From Pseudomonas cremoricolorata DSM 17059 = NBRC 16634 (lineage in GTDB: Bacteria; Pseudomonadota; Gammaproteobacteria; Pseudomonadales; Pseudomonadaceae): a stretch of DNA of 64,000 nucleotides. The translations under genes were made by a program, and so were the position numbers. Under the pieces are notes generated by a model, which was not told the DNA's origin, searched no databases, and saw nothing but the letters and a program-made list of their open reading frames with translations. The DNA is taken from assembly GCF_000425745.1 (NCBI RefSeq), contig NZ_AUEA01000008.1, forward strand, positions 62,001-126,000, given 5' to 3'. Below, piece after piece: positions 39,048 to 48,884 of the stretch (the first letter of the stretch is position 1; the number at the start of each line of letters is the position of its first letter).

Positions 39048-41348
39048 ATGCACGCAGCCAAGCCACTCTATGACTATCCCAAGTACTGGGCCGAATGCTT
39101 CGGGCCGGCGCCGTTCCTGCCCATGAGCAGGGAGGAGATGGATCAGCTCGGCTGGGATTCGTGCGACATCATCATCGTCACCGGCGATGCCTATGTCGAT
39201 CACCCCTCGTTCGGCATGGCGATCATCGGCCGTCTGCTGGAAGCCCAGGGCTTTCGCGTCGGCATCATCGCCCAGCCCAACTGGCAGTCCAAAGACGACT
39301 TCATGAAGCTCGGCGAGCCTAACCTGTTCTTCGGTGTCGCCGCCGGCAACATGGACTCGATGATCAACCGCTACACCGCCGACAAGAAGGTCCGCTCCGA
39401 CGACGCCTATACGCCGGGCGGCCTGGCCGGCAAGCGCCCTGACCGCGCCAGCCTGGTGTATAGCCAGCGCTGCAAGGAAGCCTACAAGCACGTGCCGATC
39501 GTGCTCGGCGGCATCGAGGCGTCGTTGCGCCGCATCGCGCACTACGACTATTGGCAGGACAAGGTCCGCCACTCGATCCTGATCGACGCCTGCGCCGATA
39601 TCCTGCTGTTCGGCAACGCCGAGCGGGCGGTGGTAGAGGTGGCCCAGCGGCTGTCCCAAGGCGAGTCGATCGAGCGCATCACCGATATCCGCGGCACCGC
39701 CTTCGTGCGTCGCGATACGCCGCAGGGCTGGTATGAAATCGATTCCACGCGCATTGACCGTCCGGGCAAGGTCGACAAGATCATCAACCCCTACGTGAAC
39801 ACGCAGGACACTGCGGCGTGTGCCATCGAGCAGGCGAAGGGCGAGGTGGACGACCCCAACGAAGCCAAGGTCGTGCAGATTCTCGACAGCCCAGGCATGA
39901 CTCGCGACAAGTCGGTCATCCGCCTGCCATCGTTCGAAAAGGTCCGCGGTGATTCGGTGCTGTATGCCCACGCCAACCGTGTGCTGCACCTTGAAACCAA
40001 CCCCGGCAACGCCCGTGCGTTGGTGCAGAAGCACGGCGAAGTCGATGTCTGGTTCAACCCGCCGCCCATTCCGATGACCACTGAGGAAATGGACTACGTG
40101 TTCGGCATGCCGTACGCCCGTGTGCCGCACCCGGCGTATGGCAAGGAGCGCATTCCGGCGTACGAGATGATCCGCTTCTCGGTCAACATCATGCGTGGCT
40201 GTTTCGGTGGCTGTACCTTCTGCTCGATCACCGAGCACGAAGGGCGGATCATCCAGAACCGCTCCCACGACTCGATCATCCGCGAGATCGAGGAAATGCG
40301 CGACAAGGTGCCCGGCTTCACCGGTGTGGTCTCTGACCTCGGCGGGCCGACGGCCAACATGTACCGCATCGCCTGCAAGAGCCACGACATCGAGAAGCAC
40401 TGCCGCAAGCCATCGTGCGTGTTCCCCGGCATCTGCGAGAACCTCAACACCGACCACAGCTCGCTGATCGAGCTGTACCGCAAGGCGCGCGCGTTGCCGG
40501 GGGTGAAGAAGATCCTCATCGCCTCGGGCCTGCGCTACGACCTGGCGGTGGAATCGCCCGAATACGTCAAGGAGCTGGTCACCCACCACGTGGGCGGTTA
40601 TCTGAAGATTGCCCCGGAGCACACCGAGCGTGGTCCGCTGGACAAGATGATGAAGCCGGGTATCGGTTCCTACGACCGCTTCAAGCGCATGTTCGAGAAG
40701 TATTCGAAAGAGGCGGGCAAGGAGCAGTACCTGATTCCGTACTTCATCGCCGCCCACCCCGGCACCACCGATGAAGACATGATGAACCTGGCGCTGTGGC
40801 TCAAGGGCAACGGTTTCCGTGCCGACCAGGTGCAGGCGTTCTATCCCTCGCCCATGGCCTCGGCCACGGCCATGTACCACTCCGGCAAGAACCCGCTGCG
40901 CAAGGTCACCTACAAGAGCGAGGGCGTGGAGATCGTCAAGAGCGACGAGCAGCGCCGTCTGCACAAGGCATTCCTGCGCTACCACGATCCGAAGGGCTGG
41001 CCGATGCTGCGCGAGGCGCTGGAGCGCATGGGCCGCGCCGACCTGATCGGCCCTGGCAAGCACCAACTGATTCCGCTGCATCAACCGCAGAGCGACACCT
41101 ACCAGAGTGCGCGGCGCAAGAACTCGACGCCGGCGGGCAGCCACAAGGTGGCCAAGGAACAGAAGATTCTCACCCAGCACTCCGGCCTGCCACCGCGCGC
41201 CAGTGACGGCAGCAAGCCGTGGGACAAGCGCGAGAAAGCCAAGGCCGAGGCCTTCGCCCGTAACCAGCAGGCGGCCAAGGAGCGCAAGGAAGCGGCCAAG
41301 GGCGGCAAGCCCGGCAAGAAGCCGCGCCAGCCGGTGATTCCGCGCTAA
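39048..41348 (+). CDS. YgiQ family radical SAM protein
   Basis: Encodes a 766-residue UPF0313 protein. The N-terminal region (about 1-330) is a B12-binding-like Rossmann extension ([17 protein letters not shown]), the radical-SAM barrel has the cluster motif CFGGCTFC with cysteines 385, 389 and 392, and the C-terminal tail (about 640-766) is Lys/Arg/Ala-rich and disordered. The reaction is not known to me for any member. The ATG at 39048 ([14 protein letters not shown]) is the family start; the frame is open upstream to 38895 across the promoter. Monocistronic. Confidence 0.9.
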   Translation: MHAAKPLYDYPKYWAECFGPAPFLPMSREEMDQLGWDSCDIIIVTGDAYVDHPSFGMAIIGRLLEAQGFRVGIIAQPNWQSKDDFMKLGEPNLFFGVAAGNMDSMINRYTADKKVRSDDAYTPGGLAGKRPDRASLVYSQRCKEAYKHVPIVLGGIEASLRRIAHYDYWQDKVRHSILIDACADILLFGNAERAVVEVAQRLSQGESIERITDIRGTAFVRRDTPQGWYEIDSTRIDRPGKVDKIINPYVNTQDTAACAIEQAKGEVDDPNEAKVVQILDSPGMTRDKSVIRLPSFEKVRGDSVLYAHANRVLHLETNPGNARALVQKHGEVDVWFNPPPIPMTTEEMDYVFGMPYARVPHPAYGKERIPAYEMIRFSVNIMRGCFGGCTFCSITEHEGRIIQNRSHDSIIREIEEMRDKVPGFTGVVSDLGGPTANMYRIACKSHDIEKHCRKPSCVFPGICENLNTDHSSLIELYRKARALPGVKKILIASGLRYDLAVESPEYVKELVTHHVGGYLKIAPEHTERGPLDKMMKPGIGSYDRFKRMFEKYSKEAGKEQYLIPYFIAAHPGTTDEDMMNLALWLKGNGFRADQVQAFYPSPMASATAMYHSGKNPLRKVTYKSEGVEIVKSDEQRRLHKAFLRYHDPKGWPMLREALERMGRADLIGPGKHQLIPLHQPQSDTYQSARRKNSTPAGSHKVAKEQKILTQHSGLPPRASDGSKPWDKREKAKAEAFARNQQAAKERKEAAKGGKPGKKPRQPVIPR

Positions 41349-41360
41349 GCGACAACGACA

Positions 41361-41385
41361 CACGGGGGCCGCAAGGGCCCCCGTG
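41361..41385. terminator. Hairpin after ygiQ
   Basis: A perfect 9-bp stem, CACGGGGGC/GCCCCCGTG, lies 12 bp after the ygiQ stop. It lacks a T-run on the plus strand. It could also end the small leftward ORF at 41428-41520. Confidence 0.6.
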
Positions 41386-41427
41386 GTGTATCTGCGGGTT
41401 GATCAACGAAGACCACAACCGAGCCCA

Positions 41428-41520
41428 TCACTCGGGTCGGGCGAATTCGCACACGGCGGCGCCACTGGCGCCACAGGCGTAGGCGGCGAGCATGCCGCGC
41501 ATCAAGCTACCAAGGGACAT
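41428..41520 (-). CDS. Small 30-residue ORF divergent from azurin
   Basis: The ATG at 41520 has TAGGAG eight bases upstream and opens a 30-codon frame, MSLGSLMRGM then LAAYACGASGAAVCEFARPE. It has a short hydrophobic/Ala-rich middle, two Cys (16 and 24) and a charged end. The good ribosome site, the clean stop and its place between two hairpins argue that it is translated. It could be a small membrane-associated protein. I do not recognise a family. Confidence 0.45.
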   Translation of the reverse strand: MSLGSLMRGMLAAYACGASGAAVCEFARPE

Positions 41521-41588
41521 TGCAATTACTCCTAAATGAGCGGTTGTCCCATCGTCTATCAAGGGTGCATCATGCGCACTTGAATTAG

Positions 41589-41598
41589 TTGTATACAA
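41589..41598. promoter_or_regulatory. Palindromic operator candidate upstream of azurin
   Basis: TTGTATACAA is a perfect 10-bp palindrome between the small leftward ORF and azurin. The half-site arrangement is of the kind bound by GntR-family (FadR-like) regulators, but no such gene is in the window. Confidence 0.35.
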
Positions 41599-41639
41599 TC
41601 TATTGAACAATTCTACTGACTGCCCCCTTGACGCCGTGC

Positions 41640-41653
41640 TTGATCCACGTCAG
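41640..41653 (+). promoter_or_regulatory. ANR/FNR-like box upstream of azurin
   Basis: TTGATCCACGTCAG matches the FNR/ANR consensus TTGATnnnnATCAA at 8 of 10 defined positions, about 70 bp before azurin. ANR control of azurin is known in P. aeruginosa, which supports the reading. Confidence 0.5.
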
Positions 41654-41713
41654 CGCCATAGGCGACTAAACCGGGCAGTCTCGCAACGAACTACCCTGCC
41701 AAGGAGATTCATG

Positions 41714-42163
41714 ATGTTTGCGAAAGCCGTAGCGGTAACCCTGCTGACCCTCGCCAGCGCCTCAGTGTTCGCCGCCGAGTGCTCGGTGACCGTCGACTCC
41801 ACCGACCAGATGTCCTACGACACCAAGGAATTCACCGTCGACAAGAGCTGCAAGGAGTTCACCGTCAAGCTGACCCACTCCGGCAACCTGCCGAAGAACG
41901 TGATGGGCCATAACCTGGTGATCACCAAGACTGCCGACATGCAGAGCGTCGCCACCGAAGGCATGAGCCAGGGCGAAGCCAACGACTACATCAAGGCCGA
42001 CAACGCCGCGATCATCGCCCACACCAAGCTGATCGGCGCGCCCGAGAAAGAAACCGAGGTGAAGTTCGACACCTCGAAGCTTGAAGCTGGCGGCGACTAC
42101 AGCTTCTTCTGCACCTTCCCAGGCCACATCGCGATGATGAAAGGCAAGGTGGTGGTCAAGTAA
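41714..42163 (+). CDS. azu: Azurin, blue copper protein
   Basis: Encodes a periplasmic cupredoxin that shuttles electrons. The signal peptide ends VFA|AEC, giving a mature protein of 129 residues. Copper ligands are H46 (VMGHN), C113, H118 (FFCTFPGH) and axial M122, and the C3-C26 disulfide is kept. Position 48, Trp in P. aeruginosa azurin, is Leu here (MGHNLV), and the loop 53-75 is divergent. Two adjacent ATG codons exist; the second (41714) is seven bases from AAGGAG and is preferred over 41711. Monocistronic with its own terminator. Confidence 0.95.
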   Translation: MFAKAVAVTLLTLASASVFAAECSVTVDSTDQMSYDTKEFTVDKSCKEFTVKLTHSGNLPKNVMGHNLVITKTADMQSVATEGMSQGEANDYIKADNAAIIAHTKLIGAPEKETEVKFDTSKLEAGGDYSFFCTFPGHIAMMKGKVVVK

Positions 42164-42186
42164 GTCACGCCACACCGTCAAGCCAA

Positions 42187-42211
42187 GAGCGCCCCTGCGG
42201 CGCTCTTTTTC
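42187..42211 (+). terminator. Intrinsic terminator of azurin
   Basis: Stem AGAGCGCC/GGCGCTCT with a 5-nt loop runs into a five-base T tract. Confidence 0.9.
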
Positions 42212-42278
42212 TGTGCGCATCGTAAAACCCGGCAAGCGAACGGGCGCAGAACCGTTTGCACAGTGCCATCATTGTTAA

Positions 42279-42297
42279 GATAATCGTTCTCATTCGC
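42279..42297. promoter_or_regulatory. Fur box upstream of the ECF sigma factor gene
   Basis: GATAATCGTTCTCATTCGC matches the 19-bp Fur consensus at most positions, 41 bp before the sigma-factor start. Iron-replete repression of the sigma/anti-sigma pair is expected. Confidence 0.88.
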
Positions 42298-42337
42298 AAA
42301 TTTGTGGCGGCGCTGTGCAGCCGGGATGGGATGGTCG

Positions 42338-42850
42338 ATGAGCAACGGGCAGCACAAGGCACAGTTCAGCGCCCTGTATGACGCGCACAACTCGTGGCTC
42401 AAGCGTTGGCTGTTCCGTCGCCTGGGCTGTCGGGAAGTGGCGGCGGATCTGGCCCAGGACACCTTCGTCAGGATTTTGAGCAAAGGCCTGGCGCCGCAGG
42501 TCGAGCGCCCGCGGGCACTGCTTTCGACCATTGCCCATGGCCTGTTCGTCAATCTTTTGCGGCGGCGTCAGCTGGAGGCCAGTTACCTCGAGGCCCTGGC
42601 AAGCCTGCCTGAAACGCTGGCGCCTTCGGCCGAGGAGCGCTGGCAGTTGTTCGAAGCCTTGCAGGCCATCGATGCGCTGCTCGATGGCCTGCCGGCGCGG
42701 GTGCGCACGGCCTTTCTCTGGTCGCAGCTCGAAGGCCTGAGCCACCAGCAGATCGCCGAGCGCCTGAACGTCTCGAAAAGCTCGGTACGCCAGTACATCG
42801 CCCGCGCCTTGCTGCACTGCATGAGCGCTGCCGAAGGGCCGGGTCGATGA
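42338..42850 (+). CDS. ECF sigma factor, FecI (iron-starvation) type
   Basis: Encodes 170 residues with sigma region 2 (FSALYDAHNSWLKRWLFRRL, DLAQDTFVRIL) and region 4 (LPARVRTAFLWSQLEGLSHQ then QIAERLNVSKSSVRQYIARA). It belongs to the group that transcribes an adjacent TonB-receptor gene after a surface signal. The ATG at 42338 follows GGGATGG; an ATG four codons earlier is possible. It overlaps the FecR gene as ATGA. Confidence 0.93.
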   Translation: MSNGQHKAQFSALYDAHNSWLKRWLFRRLGCREVAADLAQDTFVRILSKGLAPQVERPRALLSTIAHGLFVNLLRRRQLEASYLEALASLPETLAPSAEERWQLFEALQAIDALLDGLPARVRTAFLWSQLEGLSHQQIAERLNVSKSSVRQYIARALLHCMSAAEGPGR

Positions 42851-43800
42851 GCCGGAGCGCAGGCAAAGCCCTGGCGCAACGCCAGGCCGCCGACTGGTTC
42901 GCGCTGTTGTCATCCGGCGACGCCAGTGCCAGCGACCATCGTCAGTGGGGTGTCTGGCGGGCTGCGGCGCCTGAGCATGAAGCGGCGTGGCAGCAGGTCG
43001 AGGCGCTGCTCAGCCGTTTCCAGGGACTGCCGCCGGCGCTGGCCCAGAGCACCTTGCTGACCCCAGCGCTGGACCGCCGCGCCGCGCTCAAGCTGCTCGC
43101 GGCCTTGCTGGCAGTCGGCGGCGCTGCCGCTGCCGGAGTGCGCAGCGACTTTTATCAACAGACCTTCGCCGAGTTTTCCACCGGCACTGGCCAGCGCCGT
43201 CAGTGGACCTTGGCCGACGGCACGCAATTGCACCTCAACGCCCGCAGCGCCGCCGAGGCCGCTTTCGATCACGGGCAACGCCATCTCCGCTTGCACGGCG
43301 GCGACTTCCTGATTGACACAGCGCCCTGGCCCGCGCACCCGCAGCGGCCACTGCAGGTCGACACCACCCAGGCGCAACTGCGGGCTGAAGCTGCGCGTTT
43401 CGTGGTCAGCCAGCATCAGGCACAGGTGCAGATTTCCGTGTTGCATGGCGCATTGCAGGTCAAGCCGACGAGTGCGCCGTGGGTACGCCTGCTCGCCGGG
43501 CAAGCGCTGCTGCTGCAGCCAGGCAGGGCGGCGGTGCCCATGGCGCTGGACGCGCATGTCGCGGCCTGGCAGCAGGGGCTGGTGTTTGCCGATGGCCTGC
43601 CGTTGCGCCAGTACCTGACGCAACTGGCCGCGTACCGCGCAGGGGTGTTGTCGTGCGATGAGGCGGCGGGTCGGCTGCGGATTTCCGGAGTTTTCGCCCT
43701 GGCGCACAGCGATCGACTGCTGGCGCAACTGCCGGACATTCTGCCGGTGCGCGTGCGGTATTTTTCCCGTTACTGGGTCAGGGTCGAGGCGCTGGCCTGA
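42847..43800 (+). CDS. FecR-type anti-sigma regulator
   Basis: Encodes 317 residues: a cytoplasmic DUF4880 domain binding the sigma factor (about 10-60, QAADWFALLSSGDAS, HEAAWQQV), one TM helix after RR (about 76-97) and a periplasmic FecR domain (TLADGTQLHLNARSAAEA) with a C-terminal STN-like segment. It receives the signal from the receptor's N-terminal domain across the periplasm. It is translationally coupled to the sigma gene, giving matched levels. Confidence 0.93.
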   Translation: MSRSAGKALAQRQAADWFALLSSGDASASDHRQWGVWRAAAPEHEAAWQQVEALLSRFQGLPPALAQSTLLTPALDRRAALKLLAALLAVGGAAAAGVRSDFYQQTFAEFSTGTGQRRQWTLADGTQLHLNARSAAEAAFDHGQRHLRLHGGDFLIDTAPWPAHPQRPLQVDTTQAQLRAEAARFVVSQHQAQVQISVLHGALQVKPTSAPWVRLLAGQALLLQPGRAAVPMALDAHVAAWQQGLVFADGLPLRQYLTQLAAYRAGVLSCDEAAGRLRISGVFALAHSDRLLAQLPDILPVRVRYFSRYWVRVEALA

Positions 43801-43888
43801 GGCGATTGAAAAAAATCTCACAAACACCTGACACTTTTCACCGTTCGATTGGCATTCACAGTGCGACTCACTCAATGGAGCACTTGCG

Positions 43889-46369
43889 GTGACTACCCCT
43901 TTCGAACCCCGTTCCAGCTGGCTTACCCCTCTGGCCCCTCTGACTCCTCTGACCCGTGGCCTGGTGGCCTGCATGGCCTTTTGGCTGCCCCTCGATACCG
44001 TGCGCGCGGCGCCCGCCGGCGCTGACAGCAACCCGCTGCAGCGCCTCGACCTGCGCGGCGGTCCGCTCAATCAGGTGCTCAGCGACTTCGCCGCCGCCAA
44101 GGGCATCACGCTGATCTATGACACGCGCCTCACCGAGGGCCTGCGCAGCCCTGGGCTGCACGGCCAGTACGGAGTGCTGGAGGGTTTCTCCACCTTGTTG
44201 CGCGGCACCGGCCTGGAACTGGTCGGCGACGGCCAGGATTTCCAACTGCAGCGACGTGCAGCCACCACCCTGGAAGACACCCAGGTGCAGGACAGCCGCC
44301 TCGAGCTGGGCAGCACCACCGAGCACAGCGGCTCGTACACCACCGGCAGCATGGCGGTGGCCACGCGCCTGCCGTTGTCGCTTCGCCAGACGCCGCAGTC
44401 GGTCAGCGTGGTGACCCGCAAGCGCATGGATGACCAAGGCATGACCCGCCTGGAGGATGCGCTCGAGCAGGTGACCGGGGTCAACGTGATGTACGAGGGC
44501 GCCGATCAGGTGCGCTTCTATTCGCGCGGTTTTGCCATGGACAACCTGCAGGAAAACGGCACCAGTTCATCGTTTCAGAACAGCGTGCCGGGCATGGGCT
44601 CGGCCGAAGCCTCCAGCGATTCACCGGACATGGCCTTGTACGACCGCGTCGAGGTGCTGCGCGGCGCCTCGGGCCTGACCCAGGGCACCGGCGAGCCGGG
44701 CGGCACGGTGAACCTGGTGCGCAAGGCGCCGACGCCAACCTTGCAGGCCTCGGCCAGCCTTGGCGCCGGCTCCTGGGACAGCTACCGCAACGAGATCGAC
44801 GTCTCCGGCCCGCTGAACGCCGAAGGTTCCCTGCGCGGCCGTTTGGTGACGGTGTACCAGGACAAACAGTCGTTCGTCGATCACGTTGGCGGTGACCGCC
44901 AGGTGCTGTTCGGCACCCTGGCCTATGACCTGACCCCCAGCACCACCCTCACCAGCGGTTACACCTGGCAGAAGTCGCACATCGTGCCCAACCTGTACGG
45001 CGTGCCGATGTCCACCGACTTCAGCAGCCTGCCGCTGTCGCGCTCGACCTTCCTAGGCGCCAGCTGGAACGCCATGACCTTCGAAAAGAACAACGCCTTC
45101 GCCCAGATCGAACATCACCTCGACGACAACTGGAAGCTCGACGGCTCGCTGAACTACACCAGCACCCACGGCGACGGCCAGTTCATCGGGGTGTTCGGCA
45201 ATGGTGTGGCGGGGGTGGGAAGTGATGGTCTGGCGCGTCTGAACAACGTCATTCGCCGTGACAATGAGGGCGATCAATACGCCGCCAATCTCAACCTCAC
45301 CGGCGATTTCCCACTGTTTGCCCGGCGCCATGAACTGGTGCTGGGCGGCGATTATCAGAAAGAGCACTACGACAACCGCGTTGGCATCCTGGCCAACACC
45401 GCGCAGGTCGACGTCTACAGCTTCGACCCCTCGAGCCTGGACAAGCCAGAGGTGGCCTACCGCAACCGCTACCGCTACGACAATTACCAGCGCGCGCTGT
45501 ATGCGGCGAGCCGGTTCAACCTCAGTGATGACCTCAAGCTGATTCTTGGCAGCCGCTACAGCAGCTTCTATTTCAATGGCCGCTTCCTCAACCTCGGCAC
45601 CGGCAACGAGCCGCGCTCACCGTACCGCGAGGACGGCAAGCTCACGCCCTACGGCGGCCTGGTGTGGGATCTGAGCGACAACGTCTCGTGGTACGCCAGC
45701 TACACCAGCATCTTCAAGCCACAGAACGTGGTCGATGAAGGCAACTCGCCGCTCAAGCCCATCGTCGGCGCCAACTACGAAACCGGCCTCAAGGGCAGCT
45801 ACTTCGACGGCGGACTCAACCTCTCGGCCGCGGTGTTTCGCATCCTTCAGGAAAACCGCGCGATCGATAACGGCAACCCGTCGTGCGTCGACAACTGCTA
45901 CGAGGCAGCCGGCAAGGTGCGCAGCCAAGGCCTGGAGCTGGAGGCGTCCGGGGCGCTGAGCGAGCGCTGGCAAGTGTTCGCCGGCTACACCTTCACCCGC
46001 AGCGAGTACCGCGACGACGTCTCGAGCACGATCAAGGCCGGCGACCCGTACGGCCAGTGGTTCCCCAAGCACCTGCTGCGGGTCTACACCGACTACCGCC
46101 TGGCTGCCGGCGGCGATCGCTGGAGCATCGGTGGCGGGCTGACCAGCCAGAGCAGCACCGATACCACTCGCGACATGTACCAGGGCGGCTACACCTTATT
46201 CAGCGCCAACCTCGCCTACCGCGTCGATGCCCACACCAGCATCAGCCTGGTGGGCAACAACCTGACCGACAAGACCTACTACCTCCCGGTCTCCAACCGT
46301 CATCGCGGCGGCAACAACTTCTACGGCGAGCCGCGCAACGCCATGCTCACGGTGAAGTGGACGTACTGA
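43889..46369 (+). CDS. TonB-dependent ferric-siderophore transducer with STN domain
   Basis: Encodes 826 residues: a long signal peptide (about 1-40), an STN signalling domain (about 50-122), a TonB box region (about 128-137), a plug (about 150-280, FYSRGFAMDNLQENGT and DMALYDRVEVLRGASGL) and a barrel ending in the C-terminal aromatic residue (LTVKWTY). The plug is of the FpvA/FoxA/FiuA (hydroxamate or pyoverdine-like) type, but the exact siderophore is not deducible. GTG start at 43889 with GGAG eight bases upstream. The 88-bp gap after fecR should carry the promoter read by the adjacent sigma factor. Convergent with nadE (13-bp gap). Confidence 0.93.
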   Translation: MTTPFEPRSSWLTPLAPLTPLTRGLVACMAFWLPLDTVRAAPAGADSNPLQRLDLRGGPLNQVLSDFAAAKGITLIYDTRLTEGLRSPGLHGQYGVLEGFSTLLRGTGLELVGDGQDFQLQRRAATTLEDTQVQDSRLELGSTTEHSGSYTTGSMAVATRLPLSLRQTPQSVSVVTRKRMDDQGMTRLEDALEQVTGVNVMYEGADQVRFYSRGFAMDNLQENGTSSSFQNSVPGMGSAEASSDSPDMALYDRVEVLRGASGLTQGTGEPGGTVNLVRKAPTPTLQASASLGAGSWDSYRNEIDVSGPLNAEGSLRGRLVTVYQDKQSFVDHVGGDRQVLFGTLAYDLTPSTTLTSGYTWQKSHIVPNLYGVPMSTDFSSLPLSRSTFLGASWNAMTFEKNNAFAQIEHHLDDNWKLDGSLNYTSTHGDGQFIGVFGNGVAGVGSDGLARLNNVIRRDNEGDQYAANLNLTGDFPLFARRHELVLGGDYQKEHYDNRVGILANTAQVDVYSFDPSSLDKPEVAYRNRYRYDNYQRALYAASRFNLSDDLKLILGSRYSSFYFNGRFLNLGTGNEPRSPYREDGKLTPYGGLVWDLSDNVSWYASYTSIFKPQNVVDEGNSPLKPIVGANYETGLKGSYFDGGLNLSAAVFRILQENRAIDNGNPSCVDNCYEAAGKVRSQGLELEASGALSERWQVFAGYTFTRSEYRDDVSSTIKAGDPYGQWFPKHLLRVYTDYRLAAGGDRWSIGGGLTSQSSTDTTRDMYQGGYTLFSANLAYRVDAHTSISLVGNNLTDKTYYLPVSNRHRGGNNFYGEPRNAMLTVKWTY

Positions 46370-46382
46370 TGCCAGTGCACGC

Positions 46383-47210
46383 TCAAGGCGCGAACGGCAG
46401 CTCGCGCTTGTGCTGGGTCTTGCGGTAGGTGGCGACGATGATGTCGAAGGCTTCCTGGCTCACAGATTCGCCGTGCAGGAAGGCGTCGATCTGCTGGTAG
46501 GTCACGCCGTGGGAGGCTTCATCCGGCTTGCCGGGGGCGAGGTCTTCGAGGTCGGCGGTCGGCACTTTTTCCACCAGCGCCTCTGGCGCGCCGAAGCGTC
46601 GGGCGATGCTGCGCACCTGGTTTTTCACCAGGCCAGTGAGCGGCGCGAGGTCGCAGGCGCCGTCGCCGAATTTGGTGAAGAAGCCCATCACCGCTTCGGC
46701 GGCATGGTCGGTGCCGATGACCAGGCCGCCGCGAGCGCCGGCGATGGTGTACTGGGCCACCATGCGCATGCGCGCCTTGGTGTTGCCGAGCACGAAATCC
46801 ACGTGTGCCGGGGTGCCCTCGGCCAGTGCCTGGACACTTCCGGCAAGGCCGCGCACCGCGGGGGCGATGTCGACGGTGTGCACTTCATCGGCCTTGATCA
46901 CCTCAAGGCACGCCTGGGCGTCGTGTTCGTCCTGCTGCACCTGGTAGGGCAGGCGCACGGCGATGAAGCGGTAGGCGTCATCGCCGGTCTCCTTGCGCAG
47001 TTCGCTGACCGCGCGTTGCGCGAGCAGCGCGGCGGTGAGCGAATCGACGCCGCCGCTGATGCCCAGCACCAAGGTTTTCAGGTGGGCATTGGCCAGGCAC
47101 TGCTTGATGAAGGCCACGCGCCGGGCGATTTCGCCATCGAGTGCGGCGGTGTCGGCGAACGGCGGCTGAACATTGAGTTGCTGAGCGATTTGTTGCTGAA
47201 CGGCGTGCAT
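46383..47210 (-). CDS. nadE: Ammonia-dependent NAD+ synthetase
   Basis: Encodes a 275-residue enzyme that converts deamido-NAD to NAD+ with ATP and ammonia. The PP-loop motif SGGVDS is at residues 52-57, and the [20 protein letters not shown] block binds deamido-NAD. There is no glutaminase domain, so it is the short ammonia-using form. It follows pncB by 3 bp on the same strand, so the two form a nicotinate-to-NAD salvage unit. Confidence 0.97.
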   Translation of the reverse strand: MHAVQQQIAQQLNVQPPFADTAALDGEIARRVAFIKQCLANAHLKTLVLGISGGVDSLTAALLAQRAVSELRKETGDDAYRFIAVRLPYQVQQDEHDAQACLEVIKADEVHTVDIAPAVRGLAGSVQALAEGTPAHVDFVLGNTKARMRMVAQYTIAGARGGLVIGTDHAAEAVMGFFTKFGDGACDLAPLTGLVKNQVRSIARRFGAPEALVEKVPTADLEDLAPGKPDEASHGVTYQQIDAFLHGESVSQEAFDIIVATYRKTQHKRELPFAP

Positions 47211-47213
47211 CGG

Positions 47214-48419
47214 TCACCCCTTGTGCGGAACATTGAAGACATGACGCAGGTAATTGACGAAGTTGGCATCGCGGCACTGGGTCTTGGCCGCCTCGTCGGA
47301 GATTTTCGCCACCGGCGAGCCGTTGCAGTCGGTCATCTTCAGCACGATGCTCATCGGCGCCACGCCCGGCAGGTCGCAGGTGAGGTTGGTGCCGATGCCG
47401 AAGCTGACGTTGATCCGCCCGCGCAGGGTGCGGAAAATCTGCAACGCCCGCGGCAGGTCGAGGCCGTCGGAGAACACCAGGGTCTTGGTCATCGGGTCGA
47501 TGCCCAGCGCCCGATAGTGCGCCACCGCCTTCTCGGCCCAGACGATCGGATCGCCCGAGTCGTGGCGCAGGCCATCGAACAGCTTGGCGAAGAACAGATC
47601 GAAATCGCTGACGAAGGCATCCATGGTGATGCAGTCGGTCAGGGCGATGCCCAGCACCCCACGGTACTCGCGTACCCAGCAGTCCAGCGCCGCGGCCTGG
47701 CTGTCGATCAGCCGCGGGCCGAGCTGCTGGTGCGCCATGAACCATTCATGGGCCATGGTGCCTAGCGGTTTGACATCCAACTTCCACGCCAGGTCGACGT
47801 TGCTGGTGCCGACGAAGCGCGCCGGGAAGTCATCGCGCAGGATTTTCACCACTTCGCCCTGTACCTGGCTGGAGAAGCGCCGCCGGGTGCCGAAGTCGGC
47901 CACCTGCAACTCGGCCAGCTCGTCGCTGCTGGCGTTCTGGCGCAGCCAGTCGAACTTGCGCAGCAGTTGTTCGCGGGCCTGCTCGAGGCGCATGTCGGGG
48001 TGCAGGTGGCGATTGCGCACCTCGCTGATGATCGCCAGCAGCGGCACTTCGAAGAGAATCACATGCAGCCACGGGCCGCGGATGCGCAGGCTCAGCTGAT
48101 CGTTGTCGATGCCTATGTGCAGGTAGCGCAGGTTGAAGCGGAACAGCCCGAGAAAACGCAGGAAGTCGGGCTTGAGAAAGCTGATGCGCTCAAGAAAGCC
48201 CAGTTGCCCCTCGTCGAGGGTGAGGTCGGCGAGCTGCTCGATCTGCCGGCGAATTTCCCCAAGATAAGGGCGCAGGTCCTCGCCATTGCGGCAGCGGAAT
48301 TCCCACTCGACGTCGGCGTCCGGGTAGTTGTGCAGCACCGCCTGCATCATGGTCAGCTTGTAGAAATCGGTGTCGAGCAGGTTATGCACGATGCGCTGGG
48401 AAAATGCGCTCTCGCTCAT
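47214..48419 (-). CDS. pncB: Nicotinate phosphoribosyltransferase
   Basis: Encodes a 401-residue enzyme that makes nicotinate mononucleotide from nicotinate and PRPP with ATP hydrolysis. The family sequences [16 protein letters not shown], the phosphorylated-His region [20 protein letters not shown] and [10 protein letters not shown] are all present. The ATG at 48419 ([11 protein letters not shown]) has GGAG seven bases upstream; a longer in-frame ORF to 48599 is unlike the family. Confidence 0.97.
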   Translation of the reverse strand: MSESAFSQRIVHNLLDTDFYKLTMMQAVLHNYPDADVEWEFRCRNGEDLRPYLGEIRRQIEQLADLTLDEGQLGFLERISFLKPDFLRFLGLFRFNLRYLHIGIDNDQLSLRIRGPWLHVILFEVPLLAIISEVRNRHLHPDMRLEQAREQLLRKFDWLRQNASSDELAELQVADFGTRRRFSSQVQGEVVKILRDDFPARFVGTSNVDLAWKLDVKPLGTMAHEWFMAHQQLGPRLIDSQAAALDCWVREYRGVLGIALTDCITMDAFVSDFDLFFAKLFDGLRHDSGDPIVWAEKAVAHYRALGIDPMTKTLVFSDGLDLPRALQIFRTLRGRINVSFGIGTNLTCDLPGVAPMSIVLKMTDCNGSPVAKISDEAAKTQCRDANFVNYLRHVFNVPHKG

Positions 48420-48884
48420 TGAGGGGCTCCAGGTCGGCGGCGCAGGCGAAAAGGCGCGAGCGCGCAGGGCAATGGGCGCCATTGTGCCAGTCTTTTTTCC
48501 GCTCTGCGTCATTCGGCCCACTGCCGGGTGGCGTGCGCTGCGCACTCGTAGCGCGCAGTCGGCAGCCTTGAAACGGTGCCTGCGGTGGCAGTCGTGCACC
48601 CAGGATGTGCAGTTCGGTGACGTCGCCTGTTACAGGCAGGTTATCCGATGCGCACGGCAACGGTTGCACCTATGCCCTTTGGAGGTTGCGCCATTGCCAG
48701 GTTGGCGGTGGCGCCCGGCTCTGGGCAGCGGGTTGCGCACCCCGCTGCGGAACGACCCGAACGCTGCCGTGGCAGACGCCCGGACTGTTTTGCATTGATG
48801 GCAATGCCATGGCACGGCCCTTGCTCAGGTCACAGCGTTGTGAAGTCGTAGTGCCTACTAAAAAAATTCCAGGAGCACCACCTC
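48420..48884. other. 465-bp regulatory gap between pncB and livK
   Basis: No gene is visible. The left part should hold the pncB promoter (leftward). The right part holds a sigma-54 promoter, a 16-bp palindrome (GCATTG-4-CAATGC at 48792-48807) just upstream of it and three loose copies of GGTTGCRC (near 48660, 48683 and 48728) that may be activator sites. Confidence 0.6.
48810..48825 (+). promoter_or_regulatory. Sigma-54 (-24/-12) promoter of the liv operon
   Basis: TGGCACGGCCCTTGCT fits the sigma-54 consensus TGGCACGN4TTGCW at every defined position, with GG and GC at the correct 10-bp offset. Transcription would start near 48836, about 50 bp before livK. Confidence 0.85.
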
